Source of the DNA: Malurus cyaneus samueli | Lineage: Eukaryota; Chordata; Aves; Passeriformes; Maluridae | Reading direction: 5' to 3' | Assembly (NCBI GenBank): GCA_009741485.1 | Contig: CM019219.1 | Location: forward strand, 3,793,060 to 3,857,059 | Length of the DNA stretch: 64,000 nucleotides | Part shown: positions 43,786 to 56,379 of the stretch, piece after piece | How the letters are laid out: each line of letters starts with the position of its first letter | Position numbering within the stretch: position 1 is the stretch's first letter | The notes under the pieces: generated by a model | Databases searched by the model: none | Seen by the model: the letters and a program-made list of their open reading frames with translations, nothing else | What the model was told of the DNA's origin: nothing | Position numbers and translations under genes: made by a program

Positions 43786-46771
43786 TTTAGCAATAGAAGT
43801 GTAGAAAAACACGCTTGCAGTATATTTTAATTAAGTAGTTCTAGCCTTTCTATGCATTATGAATAATTCTAAGTATGAAGCAAAATGAAAAACAGGTGTC
43901 TTTTTTTTTTCTGGTAGAGACAAAGGTTGACTAAATCTAGATTAGCAATCATCAAATCACAGCTGTTTTCAAATAGCACCTTGGAGATCTGTCATCAAAA
44001 ATCGCCGTGAAATTCGTGTTCTCATTTGTACGCTCCTAAAATCTTGCAAAAGAGGACTGAAACGTGCTATCACTTTATGGCATGATATCATTTTATTTCA
44101 GCAGTATGTTTAAAAAACAGGAAGAAATTCTTTTCACTGCACATTCTTGGTTTGTTTAAAGCAGTAAGTCAGTGTCAGAGGTCCTAGTGAGTGTAGGAGT
44201 TCCTGGTAGGTTCTCAGTGGCAGGGGATGCAGTGCTCTGGAAAACTTTGCCCTTCAGAGAAGAAGCAGAACAGTTGCACTATAAATATACCAAAGATTTG
44301 CAGCCAAGTGGCACGGTGGTTTTTGGTATAAGCCTTACCCTTTGTCTGGCAGGAGTGGGTATTTCCATGCACATTGCTAATGTGGAATAGAGCTCCAAAT
44401 AGAGGTTTATCCTGGAGCTCTCTGCACATTGCAGAACTATGCTAACAAAAAAACAACAGGAGGTACCACTGCTGGGTTTTGTTGCAGGTGCTTTTTTTTT
44501 TCTGCAGAATTGTACAGGAAGACTTAAATACCATATTCCTGCTTTTTTACTGACTGTTTTGTTTCTGGTGCAGCAGCTCACAGGTTAACATCTTTAATAA
44601 CTTTTTAGTAAATACTTCTGTTGGAAACACAGGAAGTTGTGATCCTTTATGAAAGCACTTTATTATCTCATCCATGAACGTTGTCTGTGTCCCTATCAAG
44701 TCATACAAGTTGTAGGAATTTGGGGAAATAACACAGTTGTATAATTCAGTAATGTATTACAACGCTGTAACATTACCAATGCATTTGTGTTTCTTATCTT
44801 CTTGGATAACAGGGGCTGGTATTTACCTTGAATCAACTTGGAGTTTCCTGTTAGCCTTTGAACAAAGATTCTTATTCAAGGATATATGGGTGGTTTTCCC
44901 CCAGAAAGGAAACAAATTCAGTTTTACCCTCTGAGGGTTACATCTCCTGTCATTCATAGATTCATTGATTTAATTTTAAACACTTGGCCAATATTATTAA
45001 TTTTTATGTGGAGCAGACATAAGAACTTGGGGAATCAAGTGCAATGCAGATTTAACTTTGTTTTGTTCATATCTGATATGAAATTAGTGTAATATTGCAA
45101 TATTATTGATAGCACAGCTTCAATGGCAACTTCAAAAAGTAATTTTATGTTTTATTAATTGGGCTGCATGGCATTGATCTACTCCCAATCTACAACAGAA
45201 ATGGCCATTCCTGCCAGCCTCGCAGCTGGTGTGTGTTTTTCTGTTGCCTGGTACTGAGAAGTTTCTTTGCACTGTACCTTCTCATTTGTCCATGCCTTAC
45301 CTCAGCCTCCTGCCCTGGGAGAACCACTGAATGATCCTCGTGGAGATTATTGTGAAGATTTCCTTTCTGTGGAGAAAATACTTTCACCCCTCTGTCTTGT
45401 CAAATTGTGTAACATTTTCTTCCTACACAAGGTGCAGGAAAGTGGTGGTGCCCATATGGCTGGCAACCAAAATAAATGAGAAAACCTTTTTGTATTATAT
45501 GAATTTCACGATAAATTGCAAAATCTTTAAGGTTATTAAAACCATTTAATGGTGGCCACGCTGAGCTCCTGGAGAAGCTGGGGCTTCTGTTAAATTTCCA
45601 GGGAGCAGATTTTATGTCCCCACTGAGAGTTCCTGGAGAGCTCCATCTCTTGGTGCCCATATTTGTTACTGATATGCCTTGGGTCAGACTTTTATCTGAT
45701 GCTCTGGGGGAGCTTTTATGGACTGCAGTTAAAGGAAAGTGAGATCAGTATGAATTGAAAGCTGAGCACAGCTTGAAGCTGTCCACTCGAGGTAAATGAC
45801 CATTTCCTGTGAGTCTGAAATGGTGCTTTCACTTTCTGACCTCCACTGGGGCTGCAGCACCAGGGCAGGCTGGGCTCCTGGCTCCTGCTCAACTCAAATA
45901 TGTATTTATATTAAAAAGCAAAAACAGGCAGCACTGAGATTAACTCAGAAACCGAGTTCATCTGGTGTGGTTTGCTGAGATCTGACTCACTGTAGTGTTT
46001 TTTAGAAGGAAACTGGTGCAGTATTTTTCAGGACTGATACCTCTATCCCTGTTTTTAGAAGGGGGACAGAGGCTGAGGATGAAGTTCTGTAAATTTTGCC
46101 TGTGACTTCAGTGGAGCTGAAAATTCACCACTATTCCAATTTTATTTAATGTATTGTCATTGACAATTATTGAATCTAGAGGTATTTAATTTAGCACAAA
46201 CTGTTTTATGAGAGTGTTTTTGGTGTAGCTGGTTTGTGAGAGTCAATCCCCAATGTAAGGTTGCCTTGTCCTGTCCTCTGTTCTGATGATAAATGAGCAT
46301 AAAATGGTGATAAGAAAATGCAGAGTTGTGAGCAGTGCTAAAAAATATCATTTTTTGTATGAATTGGAAAGAAATGGGAAGCTTACACATTTCCAGCATC
46401 AGCACATGTCAGTAAATGCAAAAGAACCCGCATGTTGAGTTTGTAATTGCTTTTAACAGGCCTGTTTGACTTGCAAATGTAGAAAATAAAGTTATTTCCA
46501 GTCTCTGTGAATTATTATAAGAAATAATACCTCTGAATGTGATTTTTGTATTACTTTGTAGGGAATTCATTATCCTGGAGATTGACCAAGTGTCCACTGA
46601 TCAGCAAAATCAAAGGGGTCATCAAAGGGAGCAATGATTTGAAGGGATGCCTTGAAAATCAATGTTCAGAATCATGTTAAAAACACATGTCCCATTTTGG
46701 AACTAATCTTTTGTTCCAGACAGACAGATTAATGAAGAGTGGTGTGAAATATAATTTACTTCTTTTCTGAG
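43786..46771. other. non-coding region downstream of ATE1 (possible extended 3' UTR)
   Basis: No conserved exon, repeat family or RNA gene is recognised. Further AATAAA motifs at 45471-45476 and 46485-46490 leave open a long 3' UTR for ATE1. Open frames are short and overlap one another on both strands, as expected by chance. Confidence 0.55.
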
Positions 46772-46845
46772 TAAATAAAATAAAATAAATTAAATAAAAT
46801 AAAATAAAATAATAAATAAAAATAAAATAAAATAAAATAAAAATA
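46772..46845 (+). repeat. (TAAAA)n / (TAAA)n microsatellite
   Basis: About 74 bp consist almost only of AATAA, TAAAA and TAAA units (TAAATAAAATAAAATAAATT and so on), interrupted by one TT. It contains many AATAAA hexamers by composition, so poly(A)-signal predictions here are unreliable. It is not clearly attached to a retroposon. Confidence 0.95.
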
Positions 46846-49800
46846 GGCTTTTCAAATTGAGGCTATGCAGGATTAGCTGTTTGTTTGAGTTCACCTCCAC
46901 CATTTCTATGTGGTTGAACAAAAACCAATCTCCGAATTAAGGAGCCAAACCAGCAGACAGAAATTGGGTTTGTGTGCAAAAAGATCACCAAACACTGGTT
47001 CATTTTCTGGCTGAATGGGACAGAATTTCAGCTAATTCTGGATTCCTGAACGAGATTTTTCTCAAAGCCCAGCACCACCATGGCTGGAGATGTTGGTGGG
47101 ATTTCTCCTGTTCCACCTGTGGAGTCTGCATGCATCAATCTTTTTGAGGTTCTGAGAATGAATATCTTTGCCATGTGATCATTCTGAAGCTCCAACCTGA
47201 TCAACCACACATTTCTGAATTATTTGTGAATTCCATCTCATCCTGGTTGTCCCAGATAATCCTCCACACACATTAATTATGTGCTCTCCTCATTATTCTC
47301 TCTTCCACTGAAGCCTTAATGGCTCTTCCTGCTCATTCTGTGCTCTACAGGAAGGTTCTGCATTTGGAAGGGTGGAGACAATTTTTGGGACAGAAATCAT
47401 CACTTTTCAGGGAATCATCAGTGTTTGTCCCAGGGCATTGTAGCCACCTCTGGTGCCAAATATATTTATAAAACTGCACCTCCAGAGCCTCCTGCATATG
47501 GTCCTAAATACTGAGTGTAAAAAAGATTGGTTTACTTTTCCACTTTCCAAATTATTTGGGTTTTTTTAGGTTATGGAAAGTGATGGATCATAGGAGTCCT
47601 GTACAAAAGTAATTCCTCCTAAATTTAGCTAGTTGTGGTTAGTGGGTTTCTAAATAAAAATGTTGTATAAATTATTCTACTGTATTCATTTAATAGCACA
47701 TTTAAAGCTCTTCTCATGAGGGCTTTGTTTTCTAACAGTAAAATAAGAATGAAAATGAATTAAATTAACATATAAACCTAAGTGCAGCATTTATTAATGC
47801 TCCCTGTATTAATACAAAGCAATCCTAACTCTGAAAATGGCCTTACAGATCATCTCAGACAAGCAGCAGCTCAGAAGCTTTCTGGCTCTGTTCTTTCTGG
47901 TTATGTTTTACTGTTTTGATGTTTATTCATTTCCTTATTATAACTATTCCCATCAGATTTTTGTGCTTCCCATCAGTTATTTCCACTTCAGTTTTGACAC
48001 ATAATACGTGTGTCTGCCAAAAGCCCTGCTGAGAGATTGCTATCAGGACAAAAGAAAGTGTTGGAAAGTCTGTTAAGTAGTGAGAAGAGAGCAGAGTCCA
48101 CAGGGACAGTCAGTCTGCAACCTTTGTGCTGCAGAAAAAGCAGGATTTATTTATAATTTAGTCTGCTGCAGGCTTAAATAAATGTGTCAGATTTCATTCA
48201 TTTCCCTTTGTCTGTGACATCGGATTGCTGTTGTCCAGGAAGAATCAATGGGGCATTGTAGAACAGAAAAATAAATCCAGGGCAGTGAGCTGCGTTTGTG
48301 GCAGAAAGGTTTGAGTTAAGGAATGAAATCACAGGAATTCTGCTGGAATTCTCACTCCGTGTCTGCAGGAAAGTGGAGGGTGAGTGGGACATTCAGAAAG
48401 GGTTTGCTGCTTCTCCCCTGTCCCCTCCAGGCTGGAGAGGAGCAAGAATTCCCCTCTCTGTGTGTTTTCATCTCTAAAAAAGCTCCTTGGACCGATTCTG
48501 AGCAGGGAATACTGAAATATTGAACGTTTTTAATGCCCACAATTTAATTTTTATCCTTTTCCTTGCAAGTGGCCCTGGTTTGGTTTGTCCTGCCCGTGAA
48601 GGGCCATCACTGAGGTTCCTCTTTGCAGCACCCCCAGAACCTTTGAGAGTCTGTTGCCAGCTCATCCTGCTGTGTTCTTTCTAAACCTTTCCAAAATCCG
48701 TGTTTTTAAGATAATTTATTGATCTTTCTGAACTATTGCCCCACTGATCCCCTTTTTTAGTGTGTCTCCCTAGTGCCAGCTGCTCCAGTAATCGAAGCAA
48801 TAATTATTTCAGCGTTCTACATTGGCAAATGAATGTTACTTTTTCAAAATTATAATTTTGAAAATTGTTTTTCTTTTAACACAAATCCCTATTTGCTGTT
48901 TATCCACCACACTTCAGTAAACCATGGTGGACATCCAGCTCTTACTGTCCCAACAAAGGTAATTTTTCTCTCCTGAACTGTTCTGGACCTGCAACCACCA
49001 GATGGCATTTCCAGCCTGTGCAGGTCACTGAAGCACTGATGTTACTTCTTGTCAGGGTATCCAAATTTTCTGAGTCTTTTTTTATTAACATCTCACTCCG
49101 AGTTTAATTTTTCTACTCTGCTTTTAATTGTGGTCCTGTCCAGAAAAAAAAAAAAAAAGAAATTAAAATTGTCAGGTGGGATTGACAAAGTTCAGTGGTG
49201 TTTTAGTGGAATGAAGCACAGATTTGTTAAGAATTGAGAGCTGTTTCAAGACAAATAATACAGATTTTATAACATTGGATTTATTACTTTTATAGTACCA
49301 GTATATAACTAAAATCAAGATCCTTAGGGCAATGACAGAGGTGTCACCTGGCAGATTTACCTGTCCCAAAATGCTTTTGGTGCTGCTCCTTTCCATGTCC
49401 CAGCCAAACCGAGTGCAGCTGGAGCATTAATAATGTCCAATGTGCATTATTTGCCTGCTCTATCCTTGTCCCTCTTTAATTCTTAACCTTAATTTGATAC
49501 AGGATTTCTTTCTCACCTGTGCAGGGAGTAAAATGATGCCAAAATAAGGTTTCTAATAGTGAATTGAGAGGACAGGAGATTTTATTGCCAAGGGCATTGC
49601 AACCCCTTTGTTTTGTGAATATTTTGTCTCTGTTGCTCAAGGTGAAAGCAAAGAGAGATCAGCTGAAAAAGCAAGGTTCCCGATTTTAAATTAATTATTA
49701 TTTTTTGTACAGAGACATTATTGCAGTGCCCAGAAAGCTGCTGTGTGTGTCCTCAAGCTGAGATTATCCTCACCCCTGAAATTTCTGCAGCCCATAAAAT

Positions 49801-52800
49801 CCCAGATGTCTTGAACATTCTCCTGACTAAGCTGGCTGTGGTGAAGGGAGTGAAAAACTGCTTTTCCTGGGCTTTTCCTGCCACCAGAGCAGATGTCCCA
49901 CAAAGCCCCATCCAGCCTGGAGCACTGAGCTCCCTGTGTCATTCCTGACATCCTTCACCTCAGATCAGTCCAGGTGATCCTCTGGATCCTCCTGCATTCA
50001 GGAAGATTTCATCCTCTATTCATCCTGTTTCACAGGATGCAGATATTCTAGGAATCCAGTGCAGTATGATGAAATGGCAGCTTCTGCATCTTCTTTTGGT
50101 CAGCTTTTAGTATGTTCAATATATATTTTTATTTTATTGTCTCATTGTAAAATAAAAAGTTAGCGCTTAGACAGTGGGATAAAGCAGAATAATTAAATAG
50201 GAAAAGGAGACTCGCTGGAATTAAAAATGGACATTTCTGAAAGGACAGAACTCTCCTGACAAAAATCCCACTCAGTCCAAAGAGGTGAAGTTGTCAAAAT
50301 ACACCTCCCATCTGCAGAGAGGAATGCACATTGTGTGCCTGAAAATCCTGATACTTTTCATCAGCTGCTTTTCCATCCACACTTCCTTGCTGTTCCTTTG
50401 TTGTTGTTGTTGTGTCCTCAATTTTTCTTCTGCACATACGAGCATCTCTCAGTTCTTCAGGCTCCCCAAAAATTGAGACATTTCTCCATTTCTCAATTTA
50501 TTTGTGACAGGAGTTGAGAAGCACATTTAGCCAAGTGCTGTGTGCTGTTCATCACTGACTTCAGAGTGACCTGGCAGAGCAGGAACACGCTGACATTTAC
50601 AAAATCTATCGATTCCTGGGACAAAACAAAGGCAATCAGCGGGAGGGCTGTAATTGTTTCATTAAGTTCCATCAGCAGTGCTCTGTACATTGATCCAAAA
50701 CACCTCAGAGCTGCGGCTTCTCAATGTCATGGCTGTCCCCATGGGCACCTTATTTTTTAATTTGCTGGTTCTTGAAGGTGCTGTGAAGTCTCACATTCTG
50801 TCACCGATGTGCCCTGTGCCAGGTGAGAGATGAAAATCCCAGCAGCAGAGTGGGAAAGGTTTCCTTCCCTTCTGTATTTGCTGAGACTTTTAGAAATTAC
50901 TCCACTTTTCTCAAATGTGAGGTCAGGGAAGTCAAATACACCCAAATCTGGCCTTCACCAAACTCTTTCTGAGTGGGCTCCACTGAACACGCTTATTTTT
51001 TCTTATTCTGCATCAAGTGAAATGGTCACTTTAAAAGCCAGCAGTCCATCCTCATGAGAAGCCCTAGAAATAGCTGAGTATTTAATAAAAAGTTTGAATC
51101 TGACATTAATAGTTGGATTTTTAATAAGTTTGACATAAGAAGAAAGCGGCTCCTCTCCCAGCCAACATCTGGGATTCTTCTCAAACCTCTCTATACCATT
51201 GTTCATTACTGTATTTTATAGCGAGTAAAATCAGGTTTACAATCTCCTGAGCCTTCTGGTGATACTAAAAATACAGCTAATAATTGTCTATACATCTTGT
51301 TTTTACTGGAAATAAAAATCCTCTGGATCGAGGCATAACCACGTACTATAGCCAAGCTGTAAACACTTGTTCTACAAAAAAAAAGGTTGAATTTAGAGTG
51401 CAGTTTCAATCCTTTCTGAAAGTTTTCACCCACAGCCTTGTCCCTTTTTCCTTGCACACCTGCACAGGTCCCTTAGGTGTGACAGGTCCATCAAAATCTC
51501 ATGTTTGGCACTGCTCAACAATTCCACCCATAGAAATGTCTGTGCAGAGATGGTATCAGGCCATTAGAGGCATTAGCTGAGATTTCACAATGTCCTTGAG
51601 GAGTTAATCCTCCTGTTTTTTCGGGGATTGTGGTAGTGAGGAAGGCCATAAATTACCTGCACTATTGTTTCTGTTGTTAACCTGAGCTAAGAAAAATGGA
51701 AGGGTTTTTATGTGCCAACTGTTTGCTTAGCTGACTCCAGTTCTGTGCCACCTTCCTTTGGGTGAGGCTTTTCACAGTTCAGCGTGGCTCTTTTGAAAAT
51801 AAAAAATACCAAAAATGGCCAGAGCTGTTAAGAATCAGTGCAAACCTTCACCCAAGTTTCTGACAATTCTGATGTTTGTAGCCCGGAATGTTTTGCACAC
51901 ATGTTCCAACTTTGCGTTCAAAACATTTGTTAAACCAACAAGTCTGCAGCAGACACGAGAGCTACCATCAGGAAACTTGTTTGACAATTTAAACAGGCAG
52001 CATCTGTGTTTCCTACATCTCACAGTACACAAAAAAAAGAACGAGGATTGCCCGTAGCTCAATTAATTCAAGATGCTGTCGCATGGTGGAACTCTGCTTT
52101 GGAGATGTTTAAAATAAAAAAAAAATCTAATTGAAAAAAGGGATTTTACCCTTTGGCTGAGTTGCATCGATATCACCTCCTCAGTGGAATAATTCTGAGA
52201 GCAGTTGGCTTGAATTTGGAGAATGTAGGTAAATTGGTGACCATCAGGGCTGTCCTCCTGTGCTTCCAGCTACATCTTTTGGATTTGAGATTTTCAGATT
52301 TCAAAGCCATGTGAGGCATTTGAACTGAAAGCAGCTCTGAAATTGTCACCGTGATCCACAAAAGGAGCAGTTGCCTTGCAAGGCTCAGCAGAGCACATAA
52401 ACAGATGCTTAAGGCTGAGCCCACGAGGAATGTTTTGATGAGGTGGAGTCCACCAGAGCCAGGACACCATGGTGTGGTCCAGCCTCGCAGCAGGGATGTA
52501 AAACATCACAACATTTTGGTTATAATTAAAAGCACCTTGTTCTGGCAGCTGCTCCCAGATTCTGTTGCTATAAAGGACTAATATAAAATAAAAGTAATGT
52601 AAAATTTGCTCTTCTGTGACAAAGTTTCTTCAGCTCGCCTGAGAATTGGCTGGATGGGAGAAGTGGAAGTTTTTCTCAGAAGCTGTAATTGTGGATGGAG
52701 TTGTGATAGCGGTGTTGAAGGATATCTGAGCTGTGATTTCATCTCTTGGCTTCAGCGAGGCTCTTTGCAGGGCAGGAGACGATTCTGTGTGTTGTGTCTG

Positions 52801-53702
52801 AGCTCTGACTCCTGCCTGCACTGACATGAGGTTCTGTGTGTCCAGGAGCAGCTTCCACAGGGCTGAGCTGTGCCGTGGCTGCTCCAGTGACTGCTGCATG
52901 AGCCCACAAATAAAACCAATTTTGTGTTGGTGCCGTCGCTCTGAAATCCCTCCCCACACATCCTTCTGGCTTTTCTTTACCATGCAGGGAAAATCACGCA
53001 CACTTATTTGAAAATGCATGTGCTGACCTGAGTGTTATCTCTGAGGAGGACTCCTTGGGTCAGTCGAAGTGAATTAAAACCAAATGTGTCTGGTTTTTGT
53101 GTTTACTCTTCCCATAAACACGGCACATGTGCAGTGTGCAGCTGCTGTCCTCAAAAGGGCTTTTTCCCCTGGAGTTTGGGGGATCTGTGTGTTCTGTTGA
53201 TGGAACTGTGGAAGGAAGAGAAGGGATGCTGGAGCACTCCATTTATCAAATTGGGAGAGTTTCAGGTAAGGTAAAGTGACAGTGGAGTTAAAACATCCAC
53301 TAAATTTGGGTGAAAAAAAGCAACAAAAAGTCAATGCCTTTCCCCTCTGCTTAGACCAGCTGCAGAAGAAATGAGATTGAAAGGTGCAGAACATTTCATT
53401 GGGGGAAAATTACCATTTATTTTCATTGATCAGGGCTCTCAGGTTGTGTCTCAAGCACTCCTCACAGTTTCTTCTCCCTCCTTTCGTCCTTCCTCTGCTG
53501 GTTTCTGCTCTGACGAAGCAGCTTGGATTCCCCTCTGGCACCAGAGGCTCCTGGAGCTGTTGGATGCTCCATTCTGCCGTGCTCAGGCCAAGCCTGACAA
53601 CAGGAATGTGCTGAGCCACTTAATCCTTGGATGCACCATTCCTTCTGTAAAAAAACGGGATGATATTTGATCAACCCCTCTGGGAACTCTGAAATCCTCA
53701 GG
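46846..53702. other. intergenic sequence without recognisable genes
   Basis: There is AT-rich sequence with a perfect 24-bp palindrome at 48841-48864 and a poly(A) run near 49144-49158. Open frames of up to about 129 codons occur on both strands around 52.6-53.7 kb, but they overlap in several frames and resemble no family I know. In vertebrates the next gene downstream of ATE1 in the same direction is FGFR2, so this is probably part of that spacer (inference from conserved gene order). Confidence 0.5.
48841..48864. repeat. perfect 24-bp palindrome
   Basis: TTTTCAAAATTA is followed directly by its exact complement TAATTTTGAAAA. It is AT-rich with a single C/G pair per arm, and symmetry ends at the next flanking base. 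Possible dimeric binding site or chance in AT-rich DNA. Confidence 0.9.
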
Positions 53703-54154
53703 TGAGGACATGGAGGGGCTGGAGCGTGTCCAGGGATGGGAATGGAGCTGGGAAGGGTCTGGAGCCCCAGGAGAGGCTGAGGGAGCTGGAAAGGGGCTCA
53801 GCCTGGAGAAAAAGGGGATCAGGGGGGACCTTGTGGCTCTGCACAACTCCCTGACAGGAGGGGACAGCCGGGGGGGTCGGGCTCTGCTCCAGGGAACAGG
53901 GACAGGAGGAGAGGGAACGGCCTCAGGATGAGCCAGAGAAGGTTTAGATTGGAGATTAAGAACAAATCCTTCATGGAAAGGGTTGTCAAACCCTGGCACA
54001 GCTGCCCAGTCCCCATCCCTGGAGGGATTCAAAAGCCATGTGGATGTGGCACTCGGGGACATGGGGCAGTGGTGGCCTTGGCAGTGCTGGAGGAATGGAT
54101 GGACTCGATGATCTTTGGGGATTTTCCAAGCTGAATGATTCTGTGGTTCCATGA
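53703..54154 (+). mobile_element. CR1 LINE 3'-end copy (best preserved in window)
   Basis: About 450 bp follow the sense CR1 3' region in order: GGCTGGAGCGTGTCCAGGGA, CCAGGAGAGGCTGAGGGAGC, CCTGGAGAAAAAGGGGATCA, GGGGGGACCTTGTGGCTCTG, CACAACTCCCTGACAGGAGG, CGGCCTCAGGATGAGCCAGA, GGTTTAGATTGGAGATTAAG, AAGGGTTGTCAAACCCTGGC, CATCCCTGGAGGGATTCAAA, GATGTGGCACTCGGGGACAT, AATGGATGGACTCGATGATC, and the terminal ATTCTGTGGTTCCATGA. This is a 5'-truncated, non-autonomous insertion. Open frames of up to about 198 codons crossing it are repeat-derived and are not genes. Confidence 0.93.
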
Positions 54155-54953
54155 AGGGATTGTGAGTGCAGAGAACCACTGTGAGTGCTGCAGGGTAAAG
54201 CCCACCAAGGAGGAAAATGCACTATGAGGAAAATGACAGATAAGGTGAAGCTCAAGGAAAAATCACCAGAGAATTTTTATGAATGAAAAAACACGGCTGA
54301 ATGGAAATGTTTAGATGAGAGGGAGCTGGACCTGTAAAAGTCCTTCCCACCTCAATATTCTCAGATCCTATGACTGAGATTCTCAGATTGACTCTTCCTG
54401 TGCCATCCCTGGCTGTGGGCTGAACACTGATGGGAGCCACCGAGCCCATAATGAAACCCTTTCCTGGTTGAATAGGCTCACAGAATGTCAACCAATTTCC
54501 CCAGCAGCCAGGACCTTTTGGACTCATTCTACATCCTTTTATTGCCGTTGCCATAGCGAAAGACACTAATTCACCTTTGTGTGAAACTTAATAAAAATCA
54601 GCCCATCGTTGGTTGGCTTGTCCACAGATGGTTAGAAATGCTTGTGGTGGATTTTGCTTTTCACAATCTGCTAATCCACTGGCTGAGGAGTTGGTTATCC
54701 CATTCTCTGGGGATGTGGGATCTTTGCAGGGCACTGTGTTTCTGCACTGGCTTTGACTGCAGCTGTCTGGAAACAGACAAAAAAACCTCACTGCTACTGG
54801 GGTTTAATTTAAATGCCAAAATTACCTTAGGGGCGACTGTTTGCTCTTCAGAGAATGGAGCTGCCTGGGAAACCTTTGCGAAGTGCTGAGAGCACCAAAC
54901 CGGGCTGACATTGATCAGAAATTGTCTTTTAGGGGCTAAATTAGAGGGGATGG

Positions 54954-55017
54954 TTTACAGGCACTGAGGATGTGATTTACAGGCACTGAGATGTAATTTA
55001 CAGGTACAGAGGATGGG
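54954..55017 (+). repeat. three-copy 21-22 bp tandem repeat
   Basis: The units are TTTACAGGCACTGAGGATGT-GA, TTTACAGGCACTGAGATGTA-A and TTTACAGGTACAGAGGATGG-G, lying head to tail with a few substitutions. Confidence 0.85.
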
Positions 55018-55349
55018 TTTGGGCTGTTGGGCAGGTTGATGGCATGGCAGAGGGTGCAGAGCCAGGTTTCAGTGACACCCTGGGCCACTTTGCACAACAC
55101 AAACACAAAATACACCCATTTACCCCTCAAATACAGGATCTGTTGGTGTCAAGGTGTGTGTACACTGACTAAAGCCTGGTTTTATTCAGTAGGGTTTTTT
55201 TGGTGTTCCATTTCACATGAACATCCTCTCAGTTGTATTTTCGCTCACGAACAAACATTTCTCACGTCCAGGCTCACACAGCAGCTCCAGAATCCACAGC
55301 CAGAGTTGGATCCCCTCTCTGAAGCTCTTCCTGCCCCCCCAAACCCCAA

Positions 55350-55580
55350 ACCCAGACCGTGGCAGGGGATCCCCTCATTGTGCTCTCAATGGGATTATCC
55401 CGGCCAAGGGGCCAAAGGCTGTGGGAAAACCTGCGTGTGTCACATTTCCCCCGGCGGCTGGCGCAGCTGAACGTCGCCACCCGGCCCACAATGGGGTTAA
55501 AAAACTTAAGGGAGGCTGTTGTGGTGGCTCGATTTTGAATTATGTATTCATGGATCTGCATAATGGCCTTTCAGAAGGGG
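55350..55580. promoter_or_regulatory. candidate regulatory element: CpG-dense patch beside AT-rich homeodomain/POU-like motifs
   Basis: CpG dinucleotides cluster here (CCCCCGGCGGCTGGCGCAGC, TGAACGTCGCCACCCGGCCC), while most of the window is CpG-poor. About 50 bp downstream is TTTTGAATTATGTATTCATG followed by GATCTGCATAATGG, which resembles POU and homeodomain sites. This arrangement is typical of conserved enhancers, but nothing here proves activity. It could equally be a small remnant CpG cluster. Confidence 0.25.
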
Positions 55581-55994
55581 TATTGTTGTGTCCATCGAGC
55601 TGGGGATTGCGGAGGGGGGACGGGGACAGAGGGATGGGGGAGCACAGAGGGTGAAAAACGTGGAAAACTTAAGACTTAATCAAAGGAGAGTGACAAATGG
55701 TATGAAATGAGATTTTCTCCCCTGCTCACACCGTGCCTGTGGGATGAGTTTTCGCTTGGAAGTGCTGCCTGCTCTCCCAGCCTGACAATATTTGTGTTTT
55801 CTCTCTTGGCTGGGCTGAGAGGGAATGGGGCAGAGCTGTAGATGCAGATCCCTGCTCTGCTCAGCCCTGCTCTCCCAGGCACTGCTGGATTTTCCTGTCT
55901 GGCACAGGTCAGTGAGCAGTGAGAGCTCCCCTGCTTTGTTTAATGCGAGGCTGCAGCCCTGAGACATCCAGGAGAGGGAGAGGCAGGTTTGGAA

Positions 55995-56379
55995 GGGGAT
56001 GGGGCAGGATGGGATGGGGATGGGGATGAGATGGGATGGGGATGGGATGGGGAAGGGGATGGGATGGGCGGATGGGGATGGGATGGGATGGGGATGGGGA
56101 TGGGGCAGGGATGGGGAGGGATGGGGATGGGGATGGCAGGGATGGGGCAGGGATGGGGGAGGGATGGGGATGGGGATGGGATGGGGATGGGGATGGGGAT
56201 GGGATGGGGATGGGGATGGGATGGGGATGGGATGGGGATGGGATGGGATGGGGATGGGGATGGGATGGGGATGGGATGGGGCAGGGATGGGGATGGGGCA
56301 GGGATGGGGATGGGGATGGGGATGGGGATGGGGATGGGATGGGGATGGGTGGGGATGGGGATGGGGATGGGGATGGGGA
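55995..56379 (+). repeat. GGGGAT / GGGAT tandem array (G-quadruplex-prone)
   Basis: About 385 bp of GGGGAT and GGGAT units, with occasional GGGGCA and GGGT variants. The + strand is G-rich throughout, with runs of four G separated by two bases, so G-quadruplexes can form almost anywhere in it. Long open frames crossing it encode only Met-Gly-Asp-Trp repeats on one strand and Ile-Pro-His-Pro repeats on the other. These are consequences of the repeat and are not proteins. Confidence 0.97.

Larger units (their letters stand above)
54155..55994. other. intergenic block between CR1 copy and GGGGAT array
   Basis: It contains a possible second, very diverged CR1 tail near 54320-54384 (GGAGCTGGACCTGTAAAAGT, CCTTCCCACCTCAATATTCT, CAGATCCTATGA), a three-copy 21-22 bp tandem repeat at 54954-55017, and a CpG-richer patch at 55350-55480 next to AT-rich motifs. 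No exon is recognised. Confidence 0.5.

Noticed and set aside
46772..46845. Multiple AATAAA hexamers as poly(A) signals
   Set aside because: They are products of the TAAAA/TAAA microsatellite rather than independent signals.
53583..54179. 198-codon minus-strand open frame
   Set aside because: It lies almost entirely over the reverse complement of a CR1 3' end.
55027..55654. Overlapping plus-strand frames of 145-147 codons
   Set aside because: Two different frames are open over the same GC-richer patch, with no recognisable domain and no splice context.
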